Below are positions 26,880 through 38,515 of a DNA stretch of 64,000 nt, piece by piece (the stretch's first letter is position 1; each line of letters starts with the position of its first letter). Source of the stretch: Halisarca cf. caerulea (lineage: Eukaryota > Porifera > Demospongiae > Chondrillida > Halisarcidae); contig CAUJGJ010000185.1 in the NCBI GenBank assembly GCA_963170055.1, positions 3,795,275-3,859,274 on the forward strand, in the 5' to 3' direction. Both the position numbers and the translations under genes were made by a program. Under the pieces are notes generated by a model. The model was not told the origin of the DNA, ran no database searches, and was given only the letters and a program-made list of their open reading frames with translations.

Positions 26880-28100
26880 GCAGTGATCAAGGCGACCCTC
26901 AGCAGTCTGGAGAGCAAAGGGCTCATGGGTGTAGTGGTTGGTTTTCGATCTGATACTGTGAACACACATGATGGACAATCTAATGAGGGCAAATCCAAGC
27001 TTGCATCTGAGAAGGTGAAGTATGGTACATCTCTCTTCTCACTGATAAGTGAGGCAAGACATTTGTAGAAAGACGTGGCAATGTTGCCCATACCTCCAGT
27101 GCATGGCATCACTAGAGGTGCAAAACTGACATGTTCCACTTCTCGGATCCTTTCTTCATATATATTGTCTCTTCTTCTCTTGTTCGTGTCTGCGGTGTGT
27201 AGACTTCAGTACGGTGGAGCAATTTGATTTGGCACTTGGGTTAAATACCCTTATGTTCAAAAATGCCTTTTCAAAACGTCCACCACAGAAGCCAAACATG
27301 GCAATATCCAGTCTTGCCTGATCTCCAGAGTTGGCTGAGCGGTGATGCAGAACCTCACCGTCAAGATGTTTTAGGTGCAGCTCCATACAGACACCGTGGC
27401 ACACTTCTGTCAAAAGGTGTGCTGTCAGATCCTGAACCTCATTGTGGCGGATGGGAGGGAAGCCATCAGAAAGGCATGATTAGCACATGCTCGATGTCAA
27501 ACTGGTATCTACAACCACAGGTTGTGGGAGTATTTTGAAGTGGCCAGTTGTAACGCAGGGCAAGAGCATGCATCTCTAAATGCTGATTTGTGAAGAGCAA
27601 AGCCATGGATGTCTAATGGCAGAGCTGTTAACCAGGAAGATGAGTCCTTTTCTGAGGTAGCTCGATGCAGTGATTTTGTGATGGTGACAATGTATTTTAC
27701 AGAGAATTTTTCCTTCTGATATTCAAAGCATTTCAAATGATGATTGTAATGGCCTTCTGCATAGTAGGAGTGTTCAGGTCGTATTCTGCATGCTGTAATA
27801 CACATTCCATGAGTGGTTCGCAGATTTGGGTAGAAATCTGATGAACTTCGTCAGCACAAGATGTCAGATTGACTATACCCAGGCCTCCCAAACAGGCAGG
27901 TAGAGACAGCAGTTGACGAGTTCATACACTAGGTTGTCTGTCCAGTAATTACTGGGATCAATTGAGCCATTATGATGTCTACTATCCGTTGGAGAATGTC
28001 TGAACTGTCCAAGCTGTCCCAATCAGTGATACAAACAAGATAGTTCCATCTTGACTGAAGACTATGAGTTAAAGAGGAATAGGCAGTGTGAGGGTGTGTT
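26880..28100 (-). pseudogene. Retroelement reverse transcriptase C-terminal region, copy 1 (decayed)
   Basis: Read on the minus strand, the pieces occur in order. First comes a thumb-like LPACLGGLGIVNLTSC around 27895, then HGFALHKSAFRDA near 27590, a histidine/arginine-rich block ARLDIAMFGFCGGRFEKAF near 27300, EKKRQY, and SFAPLVMPCTGGMG near 27100. This is the conserved tail that follows the polymerase domain in a retroelement family common in cnidarian and sponge genomes. At least three frame changes make it a pseudogene. It is opposite in orientation to the fragment at 28280. Confidence 0.75.
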
Positions 28101-28279
28101 TAGCAATAATTAAGGACCAATGTGGTGAGCTCACTTAGTCTCGTAATGGTGGGCGGAAGTGGGGCTGAGTACAAGACTAGAGCTCACTAGCCAATCAGAG
28201 ACAGTTTGCTGGATAGTACACACTACAGCTACTACAGCTACTACACACACTACATCTACTATACACACTCAACATCAAG

Positions 28280-29257
28280 GTCTGTCACAAAGCCTCTGAC
28301 TGATGCAATCCAGCGCAGGACAGAGGACAGCCAAGCCCAGATACTAATGAAGCAAGAGAAATTAGCCAAAGATGCAAAAGAACAAGGCCAGATGAGAAAG
28401 AAGAAGCAGGCTGAGGACATCGGCAATACTCTGAATACAACATCGCAGAGAGCCATGTCCCTTGCACAAGAGAAAGGGGCACCTGCCTGGCTAGCAACAC
28501 TGCCAATTGAAGAACATGGCTTTGCAATCCACAAGAGTGACTTCCGTGATGCGCTAGCTTTGAGGTATGGATGGAGACCTAAGGCCACGCCTATAACCTG
28601 TATACATGTATGTGGAAAACCAAATAATGTTGACCATGCCCTGAGTTGTCCAAAGGGTGGGTATGTCATCATGCGCCACAACAAAGTAATAGGTATCACT
28701 GCAAGGCTACTTGAAGAAGTAGCAAAATGCATTGAGAAGGAACCTGTCCTCCAACCACTAGATGATGAGAGAATGTCAATGTGTATACAGTCAACACCAG
28801 TGTTAATGGCAGATTGGACATAAAATACAAGGGATTCTGGTCCTATGGACAGGACGCATTCTTTGATGTAAGGGTGTTTAAGCCTTTGACACCAAGCCAG
28901 CAGACCAAACCCTTAGCCACCTTGTACCAGAAAAATGAAAGAGAAAAGAGGCGTGCATACGAACAAAGAGTCCGAGAAGTTGAGTATGGATCGTTCACTC
29001 CCCTTGTGATGTCAGCCACTGGGGGGCTGGCCCCTACTGCCTCAACCTTCTACAATAGACTAGCAAGCATGATTGCCAAGAAGCAAGGACAGCCATACAG
29101 CATAATCATGAAGCTGATTAGAACCAGATTGTCATTCAGCCTTCTTAGATCATCAATCCTTGCAATCAGAGGCTCAAGGAGTGCAGCTACATGCGGCAAG
29201 ATTGACTGTGACCCAGCCAGAGCAATTATGGCTGAAGGAAGATCAGATTCTGCATGA
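28280..29257 (+). mobile_element. Retroelement reverse transcriptase C-terminal region, copy 2 (one frameshift)
   Basis: The two frames 28280-28823 and 28800-29257 join across a single frameshift near 28790-28815. Landmarks in order: a lysine/glutamate-rich linker, PAWLATLPIEEHGFAIHKSD, FRDALALRYGW, a putative zinc-binding HVCGKPNNVDHALSCPKGG, MRHNKVIGITARLLEEV, FDVRVFKP, YEQRVREVEYGSFTPLVMS, TGGLAP and LSFSLLRSSILAIRGSRSA. It lacks the catalytic polymerase core. The long open frames indicate a younger insertion than copy 1. It sits between remnants of the TAC minisatellite. Confidence 0.8.
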
Positions 29258-29431
29258 ATCATGAACTATCATTACATAAAATTCAATGTACATGCAAACT
29301 CATTAATATCTGTATATCTTATGTGCTTAATTATTAGTGTTTTGCCGTGAGGCATCTACTATACACACTACGTTACGTTAGCAGTTGCGCAATGCACTGT
29401 GCTGATTGCATCAAATCTTCGTATCCCGAAC

Positions 29432-32400
29432 ATGGCTGACAGTGAAAGCACTCCACCTCTAGGTTTGTCCTGCTCATCAGCTGCGTTCATCGTAGTATGT
29501 TAATGTTTCCATTCCTTTTTTTGCATTGTATTTGTGTACTCGGTGGGATAAGGACGTGTTGCTTATTCTTGTTCAGGTTATAATCCTTTGCTCTTCACGG
29601 TAGGTCACAGTACAATAGACAGTAATCGGTCACACGTTCACAACCAAAACTAATATGTTTGCAACGAGCCGTACCACTGCAAAGCAAATTGTAACGAAGT
29701 TTCGTTATGTTTTAGGTACATGATGTTTAAGGTAAAGCGGGGTAATTCGGGAAGGTGGGTCAAAAGCAGTGTCACCACAAGCTACACACATTATTTCTTG
29801 TCTGAGTCGTCTTCATGAATTGGGAATTCAGCAGTAGCAAGTATGGCTAGACAGCTTAACCATAGCAGAAGTAAAGGTCCTGTCCTGAATTACTCCAATT
29901 GTGCCAATTACCCCACTTTACCTTATAGCTTGTGGTCGTCTCAGTTGTCTTGAGTCCTCAAAGCATAGACCCTGGTATTTAGGGTCTATGCCCAAAGTAT
30001 AAATATTAATGCATTTGCATTTGCATTTGAAGATCTCAAAACATCTAGTCTGTCCCTACGTACTTATCCAGATCCTAGGCGACCTTAGATACTCAGTGGA
30101 TGTAGAGTCTATGCTGTTAGTCTGGCACTGCCGACTTAAAGTATCTGCTGTAAACTTGTAGTACGAAACGCGTTTTTTGTGTGGGAGACTTAGTGCATCC
30201 CCAAGCTGGTTGGTACTGTTATAGGCACTCCAAACTGCATGTTTATGCATATAATTATGCAGCTTCCAGAATGATAGCCTGGTCTACTAGTGCCTGGTCT
30301 TTAATGGCTACTCCATGTATGTGATATACGTAGCAGTACCCATTGTGTAGTCATAATATGATGACATTGAAGAATGCTTGAAAAGTAACATAAAGTGGAC
30401 AAAATTAATTGTCTTTAGTTGGTCCCTAAAAGCACTGCGTGTGCCAGAGGTGGGCTATATGGTAATTCCTTCAACTCCTGTTGTTGGAATATCCATGGGT
30501 GAGCATATAGCTGTTGTAACTATAAATGAACAGTGTAATGTTAATTGTTTTGTTCAAACTTCTAATGTGTTCACTATACCTATGTACGTACATGCAGCTC
30601 CTTTGTTGAATGCTGATTCCAAGACGGCTATTCCTGGAGAGTATGTTGTAATCTTGAAGAAGGGTTCTGACTGTAAGTACTATAGCAACTACTGCTACTG
30701 TAAGTACTGTAGCAACTACTGTTAACTGGACCAGTACTTGAGTTGCTTCATCATCCCTTTATTCTGTACTGTATAATGTTCATGTTTCCTGTACCTTACA
30801 GTGGCATTGCTACCGCCAGTTCACCTCTCTACAAACCTAAGCACTGTCCTTACGTGTGTGTGTGTGAGGGTCGTGTGCTAGCTGTGATATGCATCATTAA
30901 TCACTAATCATGTGGATACTTCTTGACCCTATTGTACATGTTTGTTGAATTATCTGAAATGTGTTTGTTTTTCATGTCATCTTATTAAAATACTGTATAC
31001 ACTTTTATTTTTGCATGACCAAACTTTTGCTGTTTTTGCAGATTTTTAGCCATGCACAAAACTATACACACACAAGAAGTTAGATTGGACTCTTATGCAA
31101 TGGAAAAACATGGCTGTCCTCAAATATACGTAAAACATGAAAATCACTAAAAGCCAAGAACCGTGAAAGTTTTACTCTGCAAATTTAGAGCATACTGTAT
31201 ATGGTAGCATGTCTTCTTTAGGGTTCCTGGTAATACTAGCACTTTTTAATGGGATATCCTCATTTAAAGTAATTTTTACTACTACTACCACTTTCAGTGG
31301 TATACGTACATATAATGTATATTTATATGTATATAATATGTACGTATATGTATGCAATGACAATTATGCAATCCCATACATTGTGTATGTACGTAGGTCA
31401 CCTGTGCGTATGGCATGTTCACCAGATCATGGGGTCATAGGTGTCTATAAACGTATGCAGTGAAAAGGACACCTCCGAAATGCAGCCACCTTCTTTAACA
31501 GGACACCACTACTCTGTCCCATTTGACATCCCTTGCATTGACATGTGTTCATATAAAACCTCCGTAATAAGGACACCTCCATACACAGGACAGTGAACGG
31601 TGGTCCCAATGGTGTCCTTATCACAGAGGTTTCACTGTAGGGCAGAACAATGGTGTCCTGTTAAAGGAGGAGGCTGCATTTCAGAGGTGTCCTTTAGTAG
31701 AGGTTTCTCTGTAGTCCCTCTTCACTCTTGCTCATTTGCTACACCTTCAGAAAAGTGTGAAAAATGGCTCTTCCTATGTACCTTGTTTTACTAGTGAATG
31801 TGAACAATAATTCCTTTAAAATTTCCATGAAAGACTTTCATCCAATGGTGATTTGATTGCCAGGACGATAATATGCAAGTGTATTTGTTTGACTTCCCCT
31901 TAAACAAGCTTGCATTGAATAGTCATGCATACATAAAGGAATATTGGAAAGATTTTAATGGAAATCACTACCCAGGAAAGGGCGGCATCCAGCCACCTCG
32001 TGCCTCCCTAACAGACCTAATGGTTATGGAAGTCTAGGGCAACCAAACCTAGCCTAGCCTAGTTAGTCTGGAAAGGAGGTCTTACACCCTCAGCAGTAGA
32101 CATAATGGTCAAATAAGTCTAGGGCAACCAAACCTAGCCTAGCCTAGTTGGTCTACTATGGGGAAAAACAGCCTGAGGAAAAGTGGACTTCCGCTGGGAT
32201 TGAACCGGCGACCTTCAGCTTTGTACGCTGATGCTCTACCTTCTGAGCTAGGAAGCCCATCCAGTAGGCAAGGCCACGGATCACCCTTAAGAAGGCACCC
32301 CTCCTCATTATCTGGCTGTACAACTAAACTAAGTTGATTTGAAACTGTTTTTTAACGGGTAGGTCAAATGTATGGAAAGTTTTTAATGGAAACCACTACC

Positions 32401-35400
32401 CAGGAAAGGGCGGCATCCAGCCACCTCGTGCCTCCCTTAGGTCCATTAGGGAGGCACGAGTCGGCTGGATGCCACCCTTTCCTGGGTAGTGGTTTCCATT
32501 AAAAACTTTCCATACATTTGACCTACCCGTTAATAAAGGAATATTGTAAAACATGAAAGATTGTGTGGGTATAGATTGCAACTTTTTGGGGTTGGACAAA
32601 ATACCAAAATGGCCGGACAATGTCTGAATACTGACCATTATTTCTAACACTGGGTATAGATTGCAACTTAGTGCTATTCACAATACATTGTGCTTGAAGA
32701 AATGTAAACACATCATAGAAAAGCATTAAAAGGGTGTAGGGATCAGTTGAAAAACACTATAGCAAGGATTGTTTGCAGCACAGGGCTAACCAGGCATAGG
32801 GGTACGTATTACTCCTATGTCACAAGATGATGACAGACCTTCAGCCACACCCTTAATACATTCCACATTACAACATCCACTGTCATGTACGTATCATTAC
32901 TGGCTGTAAAGCATTTAATAGTAATAATAATATGCATAGGGTTAGACAGGCATGCAGTCAGACCTCACTTATCTGCACACATCCGCTCTGGATGAAATTG
33001 TGGATAGAGTGAGGGAACTGAATAAATGAGGGAGCAGTAGTATAGTGTACAGTAGGATTATTGCAGATTTGTCCCAATAAAACCTACTGCCGAAGGTGAG
33101 GGGAATGGACATCTGAGGTGCGGATAAGTGAGGTGTCACTGTAGATCTAGCATCATGTATGCCTAGACCTATTCTCGTCTATCCCTTTTCCAGGCTAGCC
33201 CTGTGCAGCAAACAAAACTACCTTGCTCCATGAACTGACAACTCATTCCTGCACCCCATTTCCATTTACAGTGGAACCTGCTATTCAGGACACCTGTATA
33301 AACAAGACATTAGGTTATGGTCCCAAATTCTCCTCCATTGACTTACAGTATATACATTTGATACCTGCAAAATAAGGACACCTCTGTATTCTGGAATCAG
33401 GACAGACATTTCTGGTCTCAATAGGCTATTCCCAGGCATTATTGCCTGTGTATTGTGGACACTGCAAAAGTTATAGCAGCTGCGAAGAGACACACAAGTG
33501 TTCATTCCTACCTTTCAAGACGTTTAGTCAGTTATAACGACTTCTGTATCCTCATTTGGTCTTTTAAAAATTGTTTGTATGATTTGTCACTGGTGCCAAA
33601 TGCATGTTTTCCTTTAATACCTGCACTCTGAATTAATGACATATTGGGGCAACCCTGGAAAATCAGGACACCTCAGGACACTTTGGTGGTCCCCAAGGTG
33701 TCCTCACTATACAGTTTCCACTGAATACAATAGGACTTTACGTTAGTGTTTTTTATGAGTCTAGATTTTATATTGAGAGTGACCTCACACAATCTAATCA
33801 TGAAATTACTGTGCAAGGAATTTTATCCTGCAACTGCAATCTTTTACACCGCAATCTTTTCATTGATTATGGTATTTGTGACAAGATGAAATAGGATCAA
33901 AATTCACCATACTCTCAAAGGACAAGTACTAGTTGTGTTATGTGGCCAGCAATGGTTTGTCATAATATATATCCTGCACATACTGTCAAGCGAATTCAAG
34001 TGTCATATTCTCTCATTTAGTGGATGCTCATCTTAAAGCAGTGGAAGAGGTCAGTTCAACTGTTGGTGAAGAGGCAAAAATTCTCAACACGTTCACTACA
34101 GTAATGATTGGTTATGGAATAAAATGTGGCGAAAGGTGAGATAAGATGTAATCCGTAGTTACTTGCAGTATACATAATGACGACTTTCACCAACTCTCTC
34201 CATACCATTATGATGATTCAAAGTCTCTGTGGGTAATCTTGTACGTACTTGTTTAATTTTGTGCAAATGGCTTTGTTTGTCCCATTGCCAATTCTTATGG
34301 ACATGTATCCTTTCTTTAGTATTGCTTCAATTTTGCTCAACCCGTCCACAGCATATTGTTCACTATGCCTCTGAGTCATCTACATACTTTAGCCAGAAGT
34401 TTTACCGCAATGAATTTCTTGGTTATCCGGTCAAAGTGATTTATAAATTTCCATGCAATCTTTTAATGTACTCCTGACAGTACTACGGAGTGTGGTAGTA
34501 CTCCATAGTAAGGAAGATGCAGAAAAAATGGCAGAATAGGGAATTGGGCTCAAACTCACTTCTAGTACATTTTGGAGCTCCGTAGATGTTGTTGTACCAA
34601 ATCTATACTATGATCTTTCTTACGTTTGATCAAGAATAGTCAATTTGCCTACAAAGTGTGCCTTGTTTGGCTGCTTGCGTAGTTTGATGTTCCTGTGGAT
34701 TCAGTGGTTAAAAATAGGCACAAGGGCTGTGTGGCTAACTGCTGAGGCCCAAGGGCTGTGTGGCTAACTGCTGAGTCCCAAGGGCTGTGTGGCTAACTGC
34801 TGAGTCCCAAGGGCTGTGTGGCTAACTGCTGAGTCCCAAGGGCTGTGTGGCTAACTGCTGAGTCCCAAGGGCTGTGTGGCTAACTGCTGAGTCCCAAGGG
34901 CTGTGTGGCTAACTGCTGAGTCCCAAGGGCTGTGTGGCTAACTGCTGAGTCCCAAGGGCTGTGTGGCTAACTGCTGAGTCCCAAGGGCGTAAGGTGCCCA
35001 AAGGTGAGAACTTTTTGTATGCCATAATACCCAATTGTCTATGTCTTAACCATTACATCATACGTATATCGTTTGTGGACTTTGAGCAGATGCTCTGGTC
35101 TTTCAGGAATTGACCGAAACGATATTATGAACACAGTGTTCTCCCCAGGTACAGTACCTTAAGGCATGTTGGTCCAACATGCCTTCTTTCTAAAGTTTAA
35201 CATTATTTGTAGGACAAAGCATGCATGCAGTCATAGATTATTGAAAATCTAAGCTTATCATGCTAGTGCCCAAAACTGAAGCTGCAACCAATTTGGGATG
35301 GATTGTATGCACACATATATGACGATGGACTTATGCATATACGTATGTACGTACATATTCAACATGCCTGAAAGTATTTCTGGGGAGAACACTGGTTGAT

Positions 35401-37583
35401 CATTAAAGAATCTAGAGAAAGTTGGTTGGTATATGTCCCCAACCACGACTTTCTTGGCTACAAGACTAAACTCACTTTTCGTGGTGGCAAAGACGGCTTT
35501 AACCCTTTGACCCGCGCCCTATACCTGCAAATATTTCACTTTGCGATTTGTAAAAGGCGCCTATTGCCTCTTTCTATTGGTTTGCTGGGTCACATTGTAT
35601 ATTATTTTATAGAGGAATAAATGGGCTACAATCTAATACTAAACCCATACAAATCTGTCAATATAAAAGTGTGGCACGAAAGTAAAATGTCTGCCGCGGA
35701 ACGTCTTTTTGTAGCTTTGACAATATTTTTGAGACATTTGAGCGACTATAGAACATTCCTAAGGGTATCAAAACAAAGCTCTGGAAATGGTCTATTGATT
35801 AATAGGTAGTTTGTGTTTATAGGACATTCGAGTATTTGTTGTAACTACATTTGTTGTAGTTTGATTTGGGGTCGCTTTCTTCTGGACACTTTGAAAGAGC
35901 ATTACAGTGACGCAATTGCCTGAAATCCCACGTTTAAGTATAAAATTACGGCAAGTTAGCTGTTTGTGTTTATACAGTGTACATCATGATCATGCTGTTA
36001 TGCCGTTATCATGGTAATGAATGCTATTGCAAGATACAAAGCTGCGTACATATCTTCACAGGATAATGGTTGCAAAGGTTTCTGACTACTGCGAAGGCCT
36101 ACGTAGTTCATCATGTAGACATTGTTGGCCATAATTTTTATCCATGAAAAGTTATGACCTTTAAAATGAGGCTATCCAGGGAATTTTTGTACCATTAGCA
36201 TTTCTGGATGTATGGTGGATATGGTGTACGTACGTATATAGTCCTTGTGTTTTTATGTTGTGTATATGGTGTAACATGTATATGATGTATTATGCTGTCT
36301 ATTCCAGAACATAATGTATAATGATTTGTGTCGTGGGGAGTAGTACAGTTAAACCTCTCTAATCCGACACCTCTGTAATCCGACATTCTCTCTAATCCGA
36401 CCATGTTATGAGGTACAGTCACCACATTAAAGTATGGTAAAAGGCACTCCATAATCCAACAACCTCCTAATCTGACATTGTTTTCAGGTCCCATTGAGTG
36501 TCGGATTAGAGAGGTTTCACTGTATGATCAAAGGAGAAGAAGTGGTTTGTGTAGCCCACACTACCCACTTTTGATTGACTATGCAGCACACTACCCACTT
36601 GTGATTGACTATCCTGCAGCACACTTTCAATCAGGTCTTTAGGAAAGCCTGATAAACAACTAACCTCCTTCCCTTGACCTCTCACCATTGTGCAATGTCA
36701 CAGGCCAATGTATTGGACAAATCCATTAGTACCATCCCATAACACAAGTTAGTTTTGTCCCTCCCAAGCGGGATGTGCAGCTATACTATGACACTTTTCA
36801 TTAATCACCTTGGGCTGACACGCTCGGTAATTACTCAGAAATGTTGCATTAGCCACACATCCTGCTTAGGAGGGACACAACTAATCCATCAATTATGCAT
36901 AATACAGAGAAGCCTCTCTTATCCCACACTCAATGGGACTTGAAGAAAGTGTCAGATTGTGAGATTGTCGGATTATGGAGTGACTATTAGCATGCTTTAA
37001 TATGGGGACTGTACCTCGTAGGATAGTTGGATTAGAGAGAATGTTGGGTTACAGAGGTTTCACTGTGCGTGAAGTGAAATACCATATAGCGGGAAACTTT
37101 GACGAGGGTTTTAATTTGGCACTTTGGTGGATTTGTGGAAGAACACCAAATTTAAAAGTCAACCGTCAATATTATAATCATTGCAGAATTTGTTTTCTGC
37201 ACTTATTTTCCGCACACTTCTCTCAGTTGTCATGTTTTTAACATATAAAATAACAGCAGAGCAACAGTCTCGCTATGATTGTGGGAGGAAACCCCTTAGA
37301 AATCATTGAGAATAACAATGGTTTATAGCATTTATGTTCAATTCACTAAATTCAATTTCGCCGATACCATTTGGAAACAAATTCACCAAATATGATGTTT
37401 GCCAAAATTTCCTGCTATACAGTATCTCTGTCATAAACCTGTTAAACAAATCCTAGGATCCTTCTCTTTGTCCTGTGAACAGTGGGACACGCTTCACCTC
37501 TTGCATCTGTTATTTCTAGGATAAAATGTTTAGAGAATCCGTATGCTCTGTTCTGGAATGAGCATGCATGTGTGTGTGTGTGT

Positions 37584-37666
<83 letters not shown>

Positions 37667-38515
37667 CTGTATGTAGCTTATTGTTGAAAAGTTGCTAGTG
37701 GTACTTCACAGATGGATAGCTGTCGATGTGCTGTGGCAGCAATATATAGGTGCCATACATCCTCCTGGAAGTTTCATAGAATGTTTGCAGATGTGTCTCA
37801 GATCTCATTTGGGAAGTTTTCTCCGTCAAATGAACTGTCTATTAGCATACAGCATTCTCTACATGTGTGATAATGAGTAAAAGGATTACACATTTGCCAA
37901 ACCACCTGCTTCATTTGCAGCGTGATACGTAATTTGTATTATTGGTAGCTTTTAACCCTGTAATTTTCATAATAGGCTTCATGATGGTTGTAATATCAAT
38001 TATCAGAACAATTATATGCAAGTTCTGTCTCAAGACCACAACACCTCTACCTAACTAGATGCATGTTGTGCACATCTAAATAAATATAATATTATATATA
38101 TATATATATACCTTTACATAACTTGATGTGTGAAGTTAGTTTGGCTATCACTATAAATCACGACCTTCAATTGTGAAACTTTGTGCCTGACTGAAGGCAG
38201 CATAGCCAACCCAAAAAGACCAGCTGAATTGACAGACAACTATCTTGTCCAGCGGTTGTTTTTACCTCTGTTCAACTACACAAAGACGCACATTCTGTTG
38301 TTGTTTTCGTTCTTTTGCATATGTTGTCTATACACAGATAGTTGTTATTGTATGTACTGTGTTGTTGCTGCTGTTGTATATGGTAAGTTCGTGTTGTTAC
38401 TGTGTGTGTTCTATTAACTCATTCCATCTTGCTTTCTGGCTTTAGAGTGCTGAATGGCATTCGTGCCATGAAAGATGTGGATTATGTTGAAGCTAATCAG
38501 GTGAGACTTTTATAA
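29432..38515 (+). CDS. I9 propeptide-only paralogue of the subtilase; candidate stand-alone protease inhibitor
   Basis: Three firm exons at 30598-30672 (75 nt), 34021-34135 (115 nt) and 38446-38500 (55 nt) match protease exons 2-4 (75, 121 and 55 nt) in phase and sequence. Shared segments include IPGEYVVILK, ILNTFTTVMIGYGIKCGE and VLNGIRAMKDVDYVEANQ. A phase-compatible first exon is 29432-29462 (MADSESTPPL, good ATGG context, weak GTTTGT donor); it encodes no signal peptide. If exon 4 is not spliced, translation ends after VRLL at TAA 38513-38515, giving about 96 residues. That is close to known stand-alone I9 inhibitors such as yeast IB2 and Pleurotus POIA1. I found no exons for the Asp, His, Asn or Ser motifs in the following 25 kb. 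Alternatives are a truncated pseudogene or a gene whose peptidase exons lie beyond the window. Another possible first exon ends at the GTGAGC donor near 30498. Confidence 0.7.
31450..31715. mobile_element. Diverged pogo-like palindromic repeat (GGACACCTC / GAGGTGTCC type)
   Basis: Repeated inverted GGACACCTCCG- and CAGAGGTTTCACTGTAG-like blocks place it with the pogo-like MITEs, but its edges are not clear. Confidence 0.45.
31950..32290 (-). mobile_element. tRNA-derived SINE
   Basis: Reading minus, the tRNA-like head (32257-32186) is followed by a body with a twice-repeated CCTAGCCTAGCC block (near 32060 and 32140). A tail related to the arms of the palindrome at 32352-32532 (GCACGAGGTGGCTGGATGCC) comes last. 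Box A TAGCTCAGAAGG and box B GGTTCAATCC are perfect RNA polymerase III promoters. Confidence 0.7.
32186..32257 (-). tRNA. tRNA-like cloverleaf (head of the SINE), apparent anticodon ACA
   Basis: The 72 bases fold as a full cloverleaf. It has a 7-bp acceptor (GGCTTCC/GGAAGTC, one G-U), a D arm GCTC/GAGC, an anticodon arm TCAGC/GCTGA with loop GTACAAA, and a T arm GCCGG/CCAGC with one C-A mismatch and loop TTCAATC. CTTTT lies just past the 3' end. Anticodon ACA (Cys, normally GCA in eukaryotes) and the T-stem mismatch argue for a SINE head rather than a working tRNA gene. Confidence 0.45.
32352..32532. repeat. 181-bp near-perfect palindrome with TTAA ends
   Basis: Arms of about 85 bases run from TTAACGGGTAGGTCAAATG inward to a few-base loop near 32446 and back out to CCTACCCGTTAA. 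The inner part of each arm equals the tail of the neighbouring SINE (GGAAACCACTACCCAGG, CGGCATCCAGCC). The transcript would form a very stable hairpin. Confidence 0.85.
32955..33141. mobile_element. pogo-like MITE (CAGTCAGACCTCACTTATC ends), copy 2
   Basis: Near-identical to 7468-7654, same orientation, with CAGTCAGACC and GGTGTCACTG ends. Confidence 0.85.
33269..33723. mobile_element. Long pogo-like palindromic MITE (455 bases)
   Basis: The ends CAGTGGAACCTGCTATTC and ATACAGTTTCCACTG are inverted. Internal AGGACACCT/AGGTGTCC repeats extend the palindrome. Confidence 0.65.
34721..34987. repeat. 29-bp minisatellite, about nine copies
   Basis: The unit CAAGGGCTGTGTGGCTAACT plus GCTGAGTCC repeats every 29 bases with almost no variation; copy 1 ends GAGGCC instead of GAGTCC. 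It lies in the intron after the second I9 exon. Such homogeneity implies recent expansion. Confidence 0.95.
36346..36522. mobile_element. pogo-like palindromic MITE
   Basis: The ends CAGTTAAACCTCTCTAATCC and GGATTAGAGAGGTTTCACTG are flanked by TA. The internal AGTATGGTAAAAGGCACTCC block is shared with the copies at 2640 and 52508. Confidence 0.8.
36570..36890 (+). mobile_element. Hairpin-bearing element, copy 1
   Basis: Similar over its length to 46069-46353. It contains the hairpin CCTCCCAAGCGGGATGTGCA ... CACATCCTGCTTAGGAGG with an inner ATTAATCACC/GGTAATTA stem. Confidence 0.7.
36905..37065. mobile_element. pogo-like palindromic MITE (diverged)
   Basis: CAGAGAAGCCTCTCTTATCC at one end and CAGAGGTTTCACTG at the other, with the family's ACACTCAATGGGACTTGAAG block inside. 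Confidence 0.7.
37080..37424. mobile_element. TA-flanked MITE with TAGCRGGAAA termini
   Basis: The left end TACCATATAGCGGGAAACTT and the right end (reverse complement TACTGTATAGCAGGAAATTT) are inverted repeats. The interior shows ACCAAATTTAAAAG / CACCAAATATGATG but no ORF. Confidence 0.7.
37568..37661. repeat. (TG)n microsatellite
   Basis: About 94 bases, with single GAG and TAT interruptions, in the last intron of the I9 gene. Confidence 0.95.

Noticed and set aside
26367..27139. Long Thr-, Cys- or Val-repeat frames around 26400-26780
   Set aside because: They are read from the ACAGCTACT minisatellite and are not genes.
30378..30725. 115-codon frame reading straight into the I9 exon
   Set aside because: The conserved acceptor and phase at 30597/30598 match protease exon 2, so the upstream part is probably intron or an alternative first exon.
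32186..32257. Functional tRNA-Cys gene
   Set aside because: Anticodon ACA, a T-stem mismatch and attached SINE body sequences favour a SINE head; kept only as a tRNA-like feature with low confidence.
34721..34987. Regular repeats as a possible CRISPR array
   Set aside because: The units are contiguous with no spacers, and the genome is animal.
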